DNA of 64,000 nucleotides from Pagrus major. Lineage: Eukaryota > Chordata > Actinopteri > Spariformes > Sparidae. The stretch lies in contig NC_133225.1 in the NCBI RefSeq assembly GCF_040436345.1, positions 21,618,040-21,682,039 of the forward strand, read 5' to 3'. Below are positions 50,359 to 62,652 of this stretch, one piece after another. Position 1 is the first letter of the stretch. Each line of letters opens with the position of its first letter. The position numbers were made by a program, and so were the translations under genes. The notes below the pieces were generated by a model, which had not been told where the DNA came from, did not search any database, and saw nothing but the letters and a program-made list of their open reading frames with translations.

Positions 50359-51386
50359 TTTATTTCTAATGCACATTAAGTTTACAACTTCAAAAATACT
50401 AAAGCAGGAAGCAGCAAATCACCATGGAAATTTAGTTACAAAAGGAGCACAAAACAACCAAGATGACAATGATGTGAAAAGAGAAAAGGAACAGGCACCA
50501 ACAACTTTGAAACAAGTTGCAGCATTAAATGAATGTTATATCACAAGGAAACGGTGCCCAGACTGCAATGTTTCTCCTCCTCTAGGCTTTAATGTGGCAT
50601 TTGGCACAATCATAACGGTTTGGTCTGACCATCTGTTTTACATATTCATTTGTGGGACACGCCCTACTACACAACCTCAGCCATAAAGGAGAAGCAGCCT
50701 TTTTTATCACTTTCACTGCCAGCTCAGCGCAGAAACAAGACAGTGACTTGTATACTTCTAAGACGATCATTGATAATCAGCAATCAAAGCTGCCATCAAG
50801 AATATTTCAAGACCCTTTTCCAGCTCCACAAGGACAAACTTTCATATTCAATTTTGTCAAATAGTTGATCGGTGAGCGAACATATATAAGACTTATTCAG
50901 GTGAGGTCTATGAGCTCAGAGGTGTCCTGGAAAAATTAGGAAAAATTCTTTCCTAGTTCATTTTGTTGCTTGAATTAACATGATTAGAGTGTATATAGGA
51001 TAAGCTGTTTTAATCATGGATTTGATTGACAATGACGGTAACATTATAATTTTCCATGAAGCCAACTTACAAATCCTCTTCCTATATGGATCAACAGAAG
51101 CTCTATGGACTGATGTTTGTGTACTTCTAGGTGAAAACCTGCTCCCCGGACTGACAGGCAGAGGAAATGAAGGAATAATGATCTCCCCTTCCTCAAGAAT
51201 CCCCTAACTGAGGCACTTCCCTTTTCATTGGACCTGCTCAGTATGAGACGGCAGCTGTAACTCCCAGGGGTGAATGTGTGTAACTTTATGAATTTGTAGC
51301 AGAGTGCTACTACAAAAAAGAGTGTGCATGTTGAGAAAATCCTTCCCAGCATGAACATTAAAAGAGAAAAAAACACAGAGTGTGGC
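50359..51386 (-). other. kcnn1: kcnn1 3' UTR with candidate poly(A) signal
   Basis: A minus-strand AATAAA lies at 50364-50359, about 1.03 kb after the stop. No other coding exon is evident. The exact cleavage site is unknown. Confidence 0.4.
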
Positions 51387-53950
51387 CTAGGAGCTGTATG
51401 GTGTCTCTGGTGTGGTGGGTCCTGGACAGAGCTGCCTGGCAGGGACTGAACAGCATTCAGAGCTCAGGGAGGATGACAGGAAATGGACTCGACAGGCCAA
51501 GTCGTCCAGGAAATCCTTTTGTAGCTTTGTTATTGCCTGAGAGAGCACAACGGGCAGCGACTGCACACTGAGAAGGATGGAGTCCAGTTTGTCTTCCAGA
51601 GCGACGATCCTCCTGTCCAGCTCCTCGCTGCGATGCTGCAGCTCCGACACCAGGTCATACATCATGTTCTGAGTCTGGAAAGCAACAGGGAGGACAGTTC
51701 ACACATCTGGGGTCCTGTTGAGGAGACATCAGGGTCGGCGTGGTGGGGGACCTCACTCCCCAATATCACACATTTTTAAATGCAGATTATAAACGCAGAA
51801 AAGTTGCAATCATCTACTCGACCCTGGTGGAAAAATGCAATCTATCTGAGAAAAAGAAAGCTTAGGTAAAAAGGTATGAGTTGTCAAAGAACTGGCATAG
51901 TAGAAAAATAACAGACAAGACACAAATTTAGTCAGGGTAAAATGTAAACTCCATAATCTTCATAATATGGTGTATTTACAGTGGTAAAACTGTGGGCCCT
52001 CAGTGAGTCCATCCATATATAAAATGAAGTGTAAGACCTCATACATATGGAGGACTTAAACTGTCAGAATCAAAAATAAAACAATAAATTAATGGTACAA
52101 TTACTAAATTAATATGCCATTAAATACGCCAGAAATATAGGAAATAAATATAGGTGTTAATTAATTTGTAAAATGAGACATACAATGGTATTTCTGTTAT
52201 TTCTGTGAATTTCCTTTTGTTTTTATTCACCTTTGTATTTATTCCCCTTATTCATTTATTATATAATTTTCCATGTATGTATTTATACATTAATAAATGA
52301 TAATAAATAAACTCACAAAGATATTTTTGTATTTTCTCTTTCCTTTTCTATACATTTGAACAGATACAGATAATGGTGTAATCGCCAATCCCTTGTTCCA
52401 ATTAATATGACAGAAAGTAACAACCAAACAAATGGGAATTTCTTAAAAGATTGTGTGCGTTTTATCATAACAGTAATTAAAGGGCAACTAGAGATAATAA
52501 GCTAATATGGTAAAAACAACTTTTTTAGATCTCTTACAGAAATTAATCCAGAAATATCAATTTATGTTACATTTTATTAATTCATTAATTTTTACATTTA
52601 CTTTTATTACTATTGATGTATTTAATGGCATATTAATGTATTTCTCAGGCTAGTTTATTTATTTTTGATGTTGACTGTTTCATTGCTCCATATGTATGAG
52701 GTCTTCACTTCATTTCATGTATGGAATAGACTCATGGAAGGCCCATAAATGTATTACTGTAAACACACAATATTATGAAGAACTCAACTGAAAGGGGGTT
52801 CACATATTACACTATCAAATACACACAGTTTAATCATTTGATTACACTTTTTTTTTACAACATTTTATAAATTCTCAAGAGAAGAACACATAATTTATGA
52901 AAATGCAAATCTGCCAGATCACAGGATGTCTCCTACTTAAAGTACTTGAGGCTTCAAGTTTCCACATCACACTTGTATGTGCTGCTAATTGGACCATGAT
53001 TGACTTCCAAATGACTTGTGATGTAACAAAAACCTGCTCATACATTCATGTGTTAAACTCAGGCTCAGGGGGAGCACAGAGACACTTTCTCCCTTCAGCA
53101 GATGAATGTGTGAAACTCTGCTAAATACATAATTTCACAGTGAATGTCAAACATTCAAGTGAGGTTAACAATAAGCAAAAACATTTGTGCTTCGACAATC
53201 TTTTGTGAATGACACCTCATATACAAACCTTGGCAACGTCAGCAACTGTATTGGCCTGATCAGTCAGTTTTCTTTGCTCCAGTTTGACTGCTCGCAGTCT
53301 AAAATTGAAAATCAGAGCCAGAGTCACTTTTGTGCAAAGTGAAATAAATGCAGAGTACGGTTTGTGCTGACAACCACTGAAGTCATAACCTACATAGATA
53401 TATGTATAAACATGTCAACAAACTGCATCTATCTACCATTATTATTGTCAACATTGATAATAAAATGTGAATGAGCTTTCTGTTTGTCTTAATGCTGCAC
53501 TCCCTGGCGATGACATATTCATACCTACTGGTGAATGGCTTGCAGGAATTTACGCTGATGATGGCGTACCCTGGCACGATCAACCTTCTTGACCAGCTTG
53601 GTGTTTTTGTAGATGAGCCACGTCTCCCTCAACACATTGGCCGCAGTGTTTTTAATCTGAGTAGGACAGAACACCGAGCAGATGAAACTGCACAATAGGA
53701 ATGTGACAGGTCATGTTTGTTTCATGTCATATTTGGGTTTTTTTTATTTTTCTGGTATGCAGCACAACAGATTTAATATTTACTGTTAACGTATGTATAA
53801 AAAAGTAAAATAAATGTGTGTGTGTGAGTGAAAAAGGACCTTCTTGTAGATCTGAGTATCCATCATGAAGTTATGGACGTGCTTCTCAGCTCTGGTGAGT
53901 TCTGACTTCCTCGCAACAACGGCGACAACTAAGGCTGTACAGCCCGCTCC
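51387..53950 (-). CDS. kcnn1: kcnn1 coding exons 6-9: S6, calmodulin-binding domain, coiled coil
   Basis: Exon 53950-53840 encodes [18 protein letters not shown] (S6 end) to [10 protein letters not shown]. Its donor, AAG/GTCCTT, is weak. Exons 53656-53529 and 53298-53229 encode the calmodulin-binding domain ([17 protein letters not shown] to [10 protein letters not shown], then [11 protein letters not shown]). The last exon begins [19 protein letters not shown], a heptad-like coiled coil, and stops at TAG 51389-51387. The Ala-Gln-Lys insert found after AIHQ in human SK1 is absent. Confidence 0.92.
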
Positions 53951-56900
53951 CTGAGGAGGAGAGCACATTACAACCATTAATATCATCTACTGTATATGTA
54001 TCACCCATTCTACAGTAGGCTTTATACTAGTATTTAAGTGACATTGTTATAAAAGTAAAACTCCCAAGCTGAACTCAGAGGAACTTTTGCCTGGTTGTGA
54101 AACAGTTTGTCTTTAATACGGATGCCTCCATACAATCTACATAAAAACACTCCGGATAAGTTAAGTTGTGGTGAATTTCCATTGTTGGGATGATTGTGAA
54201 TTTGTGATAATTGTGATACTCTCACACGAATGACTTGAAAAAGCTGTCTAGCTCACTAGCGTACAGTCCTATATAGATTTCCAGATTATTTTGAATTATC
54301 ACAAGGGTGGAGCCTACATCTTTTCGGTTAAATTGGATGTGTGTAAATGTATTCAACACCTCCAGTTTGCACTCCCATCTCTGCACAATATTCTTTCTTA
54401 ACAAAATGTAAGTTCAAGTATATTTCGATGATTATTGGGATAATATCGTGAACTGCAATTATTTCGGCCAGGATGATTGGAAGTGAATTTTTTTAATATC
54501 GTCCCACGTCTACGTGGTACAGCATTAAAAGTTTGTTCCTTGTAGAAACTTAAAAGATATTCCATGCAACTACAATAATCATGAATTATAAAGAGGTGTT
54601 AGGTAAAAATATATCGTCTTTTGCTGTGGTAAATACACAACAACATTCAAATGTTTCATTTGATCTTCATATCATTTGCATCATTTTTTTAATAAAAATT
54701 ATATGAGTTTATTTACAAATAACAAATTATGTTTATTCTAAATTTAAGGCCAAAGTTTGTACTGCAATCTCACCATGATTCCTGTAAGCAGGCACACCCC
54801 CTTGCCACAGTAGGTGTGAGGGACCATGTCGCCGTAGCCGATGGACAGAAAGGTGATGGAGATCAGCCACATTGCTCCAAGAAAGGTACTGGTCACCTCC
54901 TGTGCATCATGATACCTGGAGAGAAATGACACCAGGCTGTAACAGCAGGTGATGCAAGTCCTAAACACTACAATATCACTGATTTGTCTTTCTCAAAATG
55001 ATATCCAACATATGAATATCAGGGGAAATACACAAACCTGTTCTACTGAAGCACTGCAGCTGGTTACTAACGTAAGAGAAGGTAAGAAGTTTAGAAGTTT
55101 TAAGCTGATACCTCTCACAAACGCGCACTGTCCACGCTGCGATGATCCAACAGGACACACTGAAGACCAGCAGGACCGTGCCAGGGCAGATGGTCATTAG
55201 AGTCTTCATCACAAAACGGGTGTCAAAGCTGATCTTGTTGAGTGCCCCGATGCTGCGGGAGGAAGCGTCCGTGAACAGCTTGCTGTGGAGCAGCATGACC
55301 CGGCCAATCAGGTAGAGGCGCATGAACATGGGCACAGAGAGGATGATGTCAACATCAGCGTCCGCTACTGATGCCGTGTAGCTGAAGGCCAGTCGAGCAG
55401 TCCACGTGAAGACGTACTGGCCTGGGATCGGATGGATGGCACAGATGAAGAGCTCCAACACGACAAAGAGGATCCGCTCAAGGGTCATAGCTATCCTCCA
55501 ATCGTCTGCTCCGTTGTCCACCATGAAGAGCTGCAGAAAGAAGAGAAGATTTAAGGATGATGACCCAACTGACCTCCAAAGAAGAACAGAGAAAAATTAA
55601 TTAATATAGTTTTTTGGACTATATATTTTTGTATTTTAAGGTTTCATTGATGCATTAATAGTCATGTTTTTCTTTAACTCATATATGAGTGATGAAGCTT
55701 TTCATCTTAATTAAAAGATTATTTAGCCTGTATCAAAACAATAATCAGACAACAGATCCACTTTTGTGCCCAAAATCAGATGAACCACATAGCTGACTTG
55801 GCCAATAAAAACAATAAGGTTTACCAGAGGAACTAAGGACTGTATGTTTTAAGTTCTCTTGATTCATCCACATACCTGAATCTCCCTTGCATGGTACAAC
55901 ACAATGAGTCCAAGAAGAACAGCAGTAGAGAGGCTGATCAGGCCTTTGAGTACATATGAATATATGGATTCCTGTAGGACAAAGACAACAAAAACCAAAA
56001 TGGGTCAGCATCATATAATCTTACACGGTCCAAGATTAAATTTATTAATAATATCACTGAAAATGGACACTTTTCTGGGGAAATATCCAGGCATGCCATT
56101 TTGTGACCTCAAAATACCCCACTTTGTGCATATTAGATATTCAAAAACAAGTGCTTAGGAGAAAAAAAACAGACTATTCAAAGAGCAAAATGCAAAAGCT
56201 ACCTAAACTTGCTTAATTTCCAAGTTTAGGGCTTTAAAAACTTATTTCCTCCATGATGCATCAATCATCCAGAGGCATGTAAGTGGCTCAGGAGAGGGGA
56301 GAAATTGGTGTTTATGCTGTTTTTAAATGTGGATGAACTGCTAAGAAGAGGGAAAATGACTCCTTTCTCATTGCCAGCAGAACGATTTGCCATTTTGTTT
56401 TTATTCCTGGTGTGTTACAGTTGTTGTTGTTTTTTACACCTTTTACTTCAGTCTCTCTTTCAAAATCAACACAAACTGAACAATATGCGAGCACTGCTGC
56501 TTTATGGCCTCCAACGTCTGGAGTGATAGCATTGTGCTGGAAAAGGGTGACAATTATAAATGTGTCCACATGGGTGTCACTGTTGACCGGCGCAGGAGCC
56601 AATTAATACCCCAAAACCTGGAAATGAATGCCGCCCTGAATGAATGTACCTTATCTGACTGAAGACAAAGGCCAGCTGTTGTGAGTAGGTCTTTTTGTCC
56701 AGAGTGAAAGGGGCAAGTGATGAGAACCTGATATACCTGTTTCAAAACGCTCCACAGTATGACACATTTTTCTACTCTTTTGTGCTTTACTTTATGAATA
56801 AAGTGAGTCTACAGAGGAGCACAGTACCTTGCTGTAATATCCCCTCGACAGCTCCGTCTCGATCACCATCACGATGATGCCAAACATCCCACAGACCAAC

Positions 56901-58534
56901 GCGTAGTCGCTCAACTGTTTCCGCTTCCCAAAGAGAGCTTTCCTCTGACCCAGCCGGTAGCTGATGTCCTTGCTCTTCTTCTGTGGTACGGTGCCTTCCT
57001 CCCTGGTCAGGTGCTCACTGTTGGCCTTGCTGGAATCTTCTCTGATCACTTTGGAGAAGGCGTCCTCCAGGATGGCGCTGTGAAGAAGCTGAAGAGGCTG
57101 CTGGCCTGAGTGGACATCTGCGAGACTGGACCTGGCAGTGCCGTGGCCGCTCAGAGATCGCAGTGCGTCCCCGTTAACGTCACCGGTTTCAAAGGTGTCA
57201 GGAGGTAGAGGAGTGGGTTTGGATCCACTGAGGTGCTGAGAGTTTGTCTGCAAAAGAAAGTAAGATGGTCAGTCAGTACAGGAGATGGCATTAAGCAGAC
57301 AAACTACTGACTGCTTACAATCAGGGACTGAACTATCTTTTTAAGGCGGATAATAACAAACTTTCCCAGCATTACCTTAAGATTTATATAAAGTTGTCAG
57401 GAAAAATTCACGTACCTGACATTGTCGCTGTCTAGCTCTCTCCTCCACTAAATCCTGGTTGTCCAAAGAGCTATACTGGCTGATGGAGAAGGACTGGACG
57501 CTTTTGTTACTGGCCGGAGTAGACGACCTCTTCACCCTCGGAGCGCTGGTTAAAGGTTTGTAAGGGAGGTGGCGGCACTTGAGGACAATGGAGGGATCTT
57601 CAGATGACTTGCAGGTTTGATCGTCGCTCATCGAGCAGTTGGAGTCATGCTTTTGACATTGCTGAACCAGCAGTGGCTCTTTACCAAAAAGCTCTCTCCA
57701 GTTGAGGTCTGCTGGGATAGCAGGCTGAGGAAGATGTTTCTGATTTGTGTCAGCACGCCCGATGGAGTTCAGAGGGATGTTGAATAAAGTTGCTTGGCCG
57801 CCGTCTTTAAGTTTAGAATGATCGCAAGGCTGCGATGGCTCCTTCCGACCTTCTTGGTCACTGCACTGGAGCATGTAATTTTCCTGCAGATGGTTTGTCG
57901 CAGGTTTCAGAAGATCCCTTTGGTTTGTTTGTTGTGGTAAAGCCTGGCAGGTTGTTGGAGCTTGGGTGCTTTGGGAGAAAAGATGGGTGTGTGGTGAAGA
58001 TGAAAGGCTTCTCTTGTTTGAAACTCTGGAGAGGCAGTCTTGGACTGTGTCCTGTTTGGAGAGTGGATGAAAACTCGAAGAGTCTGAATGTTGGTGTGCA
58101 TCAGGACAGGAACAGCCACATCTGTCACTATGGTTTGGATGTCCCACACTGGCCCCTGCCCTCTCTGCTGAGGGCGAATCACCTCCTACACTGCTAACCT
58201 GGCCGCAAAGCAGCAGCCAGTCCTGGTCACTCAGCTGTGACAAAGTTAGGTTTCGGGTTTTCAGTGGCGACATCTGGCCTGAAACTCTTGGCGGACTGAT
58301 TCCATTTGACCTTTCGTGGGGCGAAGACGAAACACAGCACAGACTCGTCTCCTGCGGGGAAGACGATGCTTCCACAGAGGAACCAGAGAATCGGTCGTGT
58401 ACCCCCTCAGGAGATTTTGTCAGACGTGACGGATGTCCTGAGGTGCAATGCTCGTGGTCCCCATCGTGGAAGACTTCACCCGTTGAGTCAAGGCGACGCG
58501 TTGCATTGGTGGGTTTAACTAAAATCAACCTCAT
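51387..58534 (-). CDS. kcnn1: Small-conductance calcium-activated K+ channel (SK1-type), complete coding sequence
   Basis: A plasma-membrane potassium channel opened by calcium-calmodulin, setting after-hyperpolarisation (family knowledge). Nine coding exons: 58534-57416, 57247-56828, 55971-55876, 55530-55112, 54915-54774, 53950-53840, 53656-53529, 53298-53229, 51674-51387. Phases agree and give 930 residues, against 543 in human KCNN1. Visible: long N-terminus, S1 (about 487-507), S2 (about 520-540), S3 (about 565-580), S4 (about 604-628), S5 (about 655-680), selectivity filter SIGYGD (709-714), S6, calmodulin-binding domain (about 755-835) and C-terminal coiled coil. [17 protein letters not shown] and the neighbour ccdc124 favour KCNN1 over KCNN2. 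Teleosts have two kcnn1 copies and I cannot say which this is. Confidence 0.93.
54153..54500. repeat. About 400-bp repeat, copy 2 of 2
   Basis: Shares 'cgaatgacttgaaaaagctg', 'tctagctcactagcgtacag', 'ccagattattttgaattatc' and 'tttcgatgattattgggata' with the copy in uhrf1 intron 1. It lies in the kcnn1 intron before the S6 exon. Confidence 0.65.
54774..55971 (-). CDS. kcnn1: kcnn1 coding exons 3-5: S2 to pore
   Basis: Exon 55971-55876 encodes S2 ([20 protein letters not shown]). Exon 55530-55112 encodes [19 protein letters not shown] through S3, S4 and S5, ending TVRVCER. Exon 54915-54774 encodes the pore helix and filter ([18 protein letters not shown]). The S3-S4 loop reads YTASVADAD where human SK1 has YAPSVAEAD. 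That loop contributes to apamin sensitivity in the family, so sensitivity may differ. Confidence 0.94.
56828..58534 (-). CDS. kcnn1: kcnn1 coding exons 1-2: extended N-terminus and S1
   Basis: The 1119-base first coding exon encodes 373 residues rich in Ser, Gln, His and Pro with no recognised domain (for example [18 protein letters not shown]). It is open without stops and ends ERARQRQCQ. The second exon continues with a polar region and then enters the family at [19 protein letters not shown] and S1 ([15 protein letters not shown]). The junction is in phase 0. Confidence 0.85.
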
Positions 58535-58559
58535 GGCATCACTGCAGAGCTGAAATTAG

Positions 58560-60074
58560 ATCACATACGCAGATCATTCATCTCTCAGATAGTTGATTGA
58601 ATCTCATTCACAAGTCGTTAAATACCGACATTTTGCGACCCAAAGCGTCAGTATTTGACGACTTGGGAATGAGTCACTTCAATCAACTACGTTTCTCCAG
58701 AATTGCCCTCCCGACCTTTGACTGTGAAGAAAGATGGAAAATTAGAAGGAGCAGGATGACATAAAATAAAGATCAGTAACATTTTTATAATCATCATTCA
58801 TAAATGTTAAATTCATAGCTAATTTAACTTTAGTTAATAGTTATTTCACTGTTAACAAACAATGAAATGCTACAGAACTATTCATGAAGCAATTGTAAAA
58901 GTTTATGAACATCAGCTGCAGCTTTAAAATGGCCATCCACATGTTTGAATCACAGTATTTATTAATCATTTACAAAGTATTATGAACATCAGTTGCAACT
59001 TCACAATAAATAAGTGTTTGATGAATGGTTTATAAAGCATTTCATTTGTGGCAGCTGAAGAGGCAGAGCTGGTCATCCAGTAATCGGAAGGTCGCTGGTT
59101 CAATTCCCTGGCTCCCCCGGCTGCATGTCGAAGTATCAGCATATGGATGGTAATGCAACATAAGAAACTTGTATTATTTTGCTTTAGAAATAAATATTGT
59201 TAAACTTTGATGGGGCTTTTTAATTTCTGATTTTTGTCTGTCTTCAGCCTCAATAATGACCTTTGTTTGATGTGAATCGTTCAGGAAAAACAGTAAACAT
59301 AACAGTCGGTTATAATTTGACTATTAATACACTCCTGTGCTTACATGTGGTCTGTTTATTCAGCTAAAGCAATGATTTGTTAATTCTCAATCTGTGTGTT
59401 CAGCTGGTTTTGAATGTGAAACACTCTGTCAGAAGCAGATGTGACCACCCTCCTCTCATGGCTCGGAGATGTATACTGATCATTTTGGAGAAAAGCAATT
59501 CATAATTTAGAATCATTGATTGTTATTGTGCTAAAGATTTAAATTGCAGGTTTAAGGAGTAGATGTTATTTGGAGTCGTTTACTATTTTATCATTTTTAC
59601 TGTGACAAAGCACAAGCAGTGATCATCTTTCAACCACCAAAAAAGAAAAGTTCTGATTTATCCTTTTATTTCATAACAAATGTCATCCTGATACAACGTT
59701 TAAGAGGACTGATAAGTGTACTATATGTTTAATTTCTAAAGCTCAGCTCAAAAAACGAGTACATTGCTATACTGCAAATAAAGATTTAGCAAATGGTGCT
59801 GAAGTGTGCCCTGTCAAATTAACTCTGGAGTACATATAAACACTCAAAGATAACAGTGTGAGAACTAATAATTAATCTTAACCGGCTTTACAACTTAGTT
59901 TTCTGTGAGTGCGAATCACTTTCTAAGAGTGCAAACCTAATCAGTCCAACTGGTGGATGTCCTATTTGGAAATGTAACCCTTCAGCTGCAATCTAACATC
60001 TGTGTTTTTAACTTTCTCCTTAATAAATAAAAATAACATATAAACAAATCCTCACTACTACTGGTGATCCTTAC
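58560..60074 (-). other. Probable kcnn1 5' intron
   Basis: AT-rich sequence with no exon recognised, apart from the tRNA-like SINE fragment at 59045-59135. Confidence 0.4.
59045..59135 (+). repeat. tRNA-like SINE fragment
   Basis: Contains 'gcagagctggtcatccagta', 'atcggaaggtcgctggttca' (B-box ggttcaatt) and 'tcccccggctgcatgtcgaa', a phrase set seen together in a common fish tRNA-derived repeat. The A box is weak and no acceptor stem forms, so it is not a tRNA gene. Confidence 0.55.
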
Positions 60075-60330
60075 CTTATTCTTCCATATGTTATTTTCGT
60101 CCAAACTTGAAAAGGCAGGTCACTCCCGCTCTGCAGATCAGAAGTGTTTAGATGAAGAGGAGCAGCCTGAGTGGGTGTTGGACAGCGGCTTGCCTCCTCC
60201 CAGTACGGACACTTGATAAAGGAGCTTTGGAGACGCTTTCCTTTGAAAGTAATGATTAGAATTCAACATGAAGAAAGAAATGGGCAGCAGCAGCTGGCCT
60301 GGTAAAGGGTTGCCATGCAAATGGACAGGG
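60075..60330 (-). other. Possible kcnn1 non-coding first exon and promoter area
   Basis: A good donor (AATAAG/GTAAGG) ends at 60075 on the minus strand and could splice to an acceptor just upstream of the kcnn1 ATG (atttcag near 58551 or ctctgcag near 58543). Support is splice motif and position only. Confidence 0.35.
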
Positions 60331-60979
60331 AGTGGGAGGGTGCAGTGACAGGTTTAAATGCAGAAGAACAAAAAACCTGTAACATCAGACCAGAGTTTTA
60401 AGGCAGAACATCACACGCACAAGCTCAAAGAAATCTCAATAAATTGGGAATGGGCTGATTGGTTGCTAGGGGAAAGAAAAGGGACTGGTTTTGTACAATG
60501 CAAAAAAACTTGTCATTGAACCTCTGCAGTTCAAAGGCCTTTGCACAGTCTCTTATCTCCTCCGCCGCAACAACCTGACTAGTCAAAGGTGGCCTTTTTT
60601 AAAATCTGGTTCTGAATGGATAAAGCCAGTGAGTGCAAAGCCTCCTCAGATGTGTCTGAGATGAAGCAACGAATGTAACGAGAATAACTTAAAATAATAA
60701 TAACAAGCAATAATTCTATTTAAAAAAAGGTAAAAAATACAACTATTGATTTTTAAAATATACGATGAAGTCCATCATCTCAGATGTACAAAATCTGCAT
60801 TCTGTCAGCAGGAGTGGAGTTTTCTTTTTTAGAAAAACAGAAAGGCAAACGTGAAACAAGTCTGATGCCTTTCTGCGTGAAGTACATACATAAAAATACA
60901 AACTTATTTCCAGAAACATAATTGCTTTTCTTGATTATCATCCAAAAAAAGGGGGCTGCAAGTTCCATTTATTTTTATC

Positions 60980-61250
60980 ATCGATGAATCAGTCATTCAT
61001 TTTCTTGATTAACTGGTTGTTTGATGCATGAATTGTCAGATGAATTGTGAAAAATATTAATTGATGACTTCCTCAAATGTCTGGTTTTGTCCACAACCCA
61101 AAGTTTTTCAGTTTACTGCCATAGAGGACAAAAGGAAACCAGAAAATGTCCACATTTTAGAAGCTGAAATCAGATCATTTCTTTCCAAAAATGACTTAGA
61201 ACAAATAAACAGTTAATAGTTGGCAAATAATCGACTAATCGTAGCAGCAA
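60980..61250. repeat. Dispersed AT-rich repeat family, copy
   Basis: Runs from 'atcgatgaatcagtcattca' through 'gttttgtccacaacccaaag' and 'gaggacaaaaggaaaccaga' to 'agttaatagttggcaaataa' and 'cgtagcagc', the same order as at 21578. Confidence 0.6.
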
Positions 61251-62652
61251 TTTTTTACATTTACCGAGCATTTAAAACTTGTAAATGGCTACACTCTGCA
61301 GTTTTTTCCTGTAATTTTCATGCTGCTGGAGGAGCCTTGTTTTGTTAAACCCCATTTCCTTTATAACACCAGTTTAATTTAATTGTGATCTCATTGTATG
61401 TAAACATTTCTTACGTTTAGGCTGCTAAAGCTCAGTTTTTACTCCTGCTTTCTGTCTCTCTCACTGGCAACAGACAAACCTACAAAGCCTGCAGCTTGCT
61501 GCCTCAGCAGCTCAGTATATAAATGTTGCTGTGCTGGAGAAAACCTTTGTGACCAATGGCAGCACTGGACACCATTGCTGGCCTTATAAATGAGTGCAAA
61601 CTAATTCAGAAGCAACAAGTACAACCATGTTTGTGTTGAGCTCATACAGAAATAATTTTGGAAATGTTGGATTGGATGGCAAAAGCAAACAGGAAGTATG
61701 TACCTACGGTGTTAATTCTGTTGTTGTAGTTAATTGGATTGAAGTTGTTTTGTTTTTGCTACTGGAGACATTTCTCAGAGAGCAGTGTACGACCCGGTTC
61801 TGCACTTTATATTACTTATTATAAAAACAGGCTTGTGACTAAAAGGAAAGTTCCATCTACGCACACCACAGCTCTGAGTGTCCTCTGTTTTCAGTCGGTC
61901 ACCATCCATCCACTCTCATTTCACCAATAAATTTGTGGAGATAATGGGACCTTGAAGTCTGCCAGAGCAGATAAGGGAGGCCAAAGGCAGCCACAGTTTG
62001 AGGCCTGGAGATGTTTACAAAATAACAAAACAGTCATTTTTGTTGTGTAAGCCTGATGAGGGCTGTATGCTAAAAAAAAACTTTTGTCACTAATAACGAA
62101 TTGAAGAGCATCTGTCAGCCTTTAAAGGTCTCTATTTTCTGCAGTAGAGTTATCAGGCCACGAAGTGACAGTTTCTTTTATTGGGTAAAGTTGATATACC
62201 TCTGCTTGAAACGACGCCTTAAAATATTGGAAGGAAAGTATCAACTAACTTTATCTTGTGAAAATACTTGAGGTTATGAGGCAACAGCCCTAACCGGCAG
62301 CCAAGACTGTCACATTTACATTTGCTGCATTTAACAGACTCTCTTCTGGAGCATCTTGGGTCCTTGTTTACTAGCTGACAGACATGATGACAGGAAAAAT
62401 ATCTTAGTAGAAACCAAGTGCACATTTTCACGCTGTTAATTCACTGTGGTTTTACGTTCAATGTCAAACCGTTTTACTATGTAAGCAAACAAACATCAGG
62501 CATTTCAAGCTAGTTCACTTGCCAAAGTAACAAAAAGGACAGAAAAAAATAACAATTTCAAGCAACTACTTAAAATTTACCACGATTTTTGTTGATGGCA
62601 GTGAGGATGTTTTTACTTAAACTTTTTGCATGAATGAGAAGTACATTTTTAC

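Noticed and set aside
50369-50686. 105-codon plus-strand frame downstream of kcnn1
   Set aside because: No recognised domain, low-complexity content, and it lies over the likely kcnn1 3' UTR.
54976-55101. Coding continuation after TVRVCERY in the kcnn1 S5 exon (QLKTSK...)
   Set aside because: The family alignment needs the split codon AG/G at 55112 joined to TAT CAT GAT at 54915; the extension is intron read-through.
57835-58197. 120-codon plus-strand frame opposite kcnn1
   Set aside because: It is the antisense shadow of the long first coding exon of kcnn1.
59045-59135. Possible tRNA gene
   Set aside because: Only a B-box-like segment is present. No cloverleaf or acceptor stem can be drawn, and the flanks match a common SINE-like repeat.
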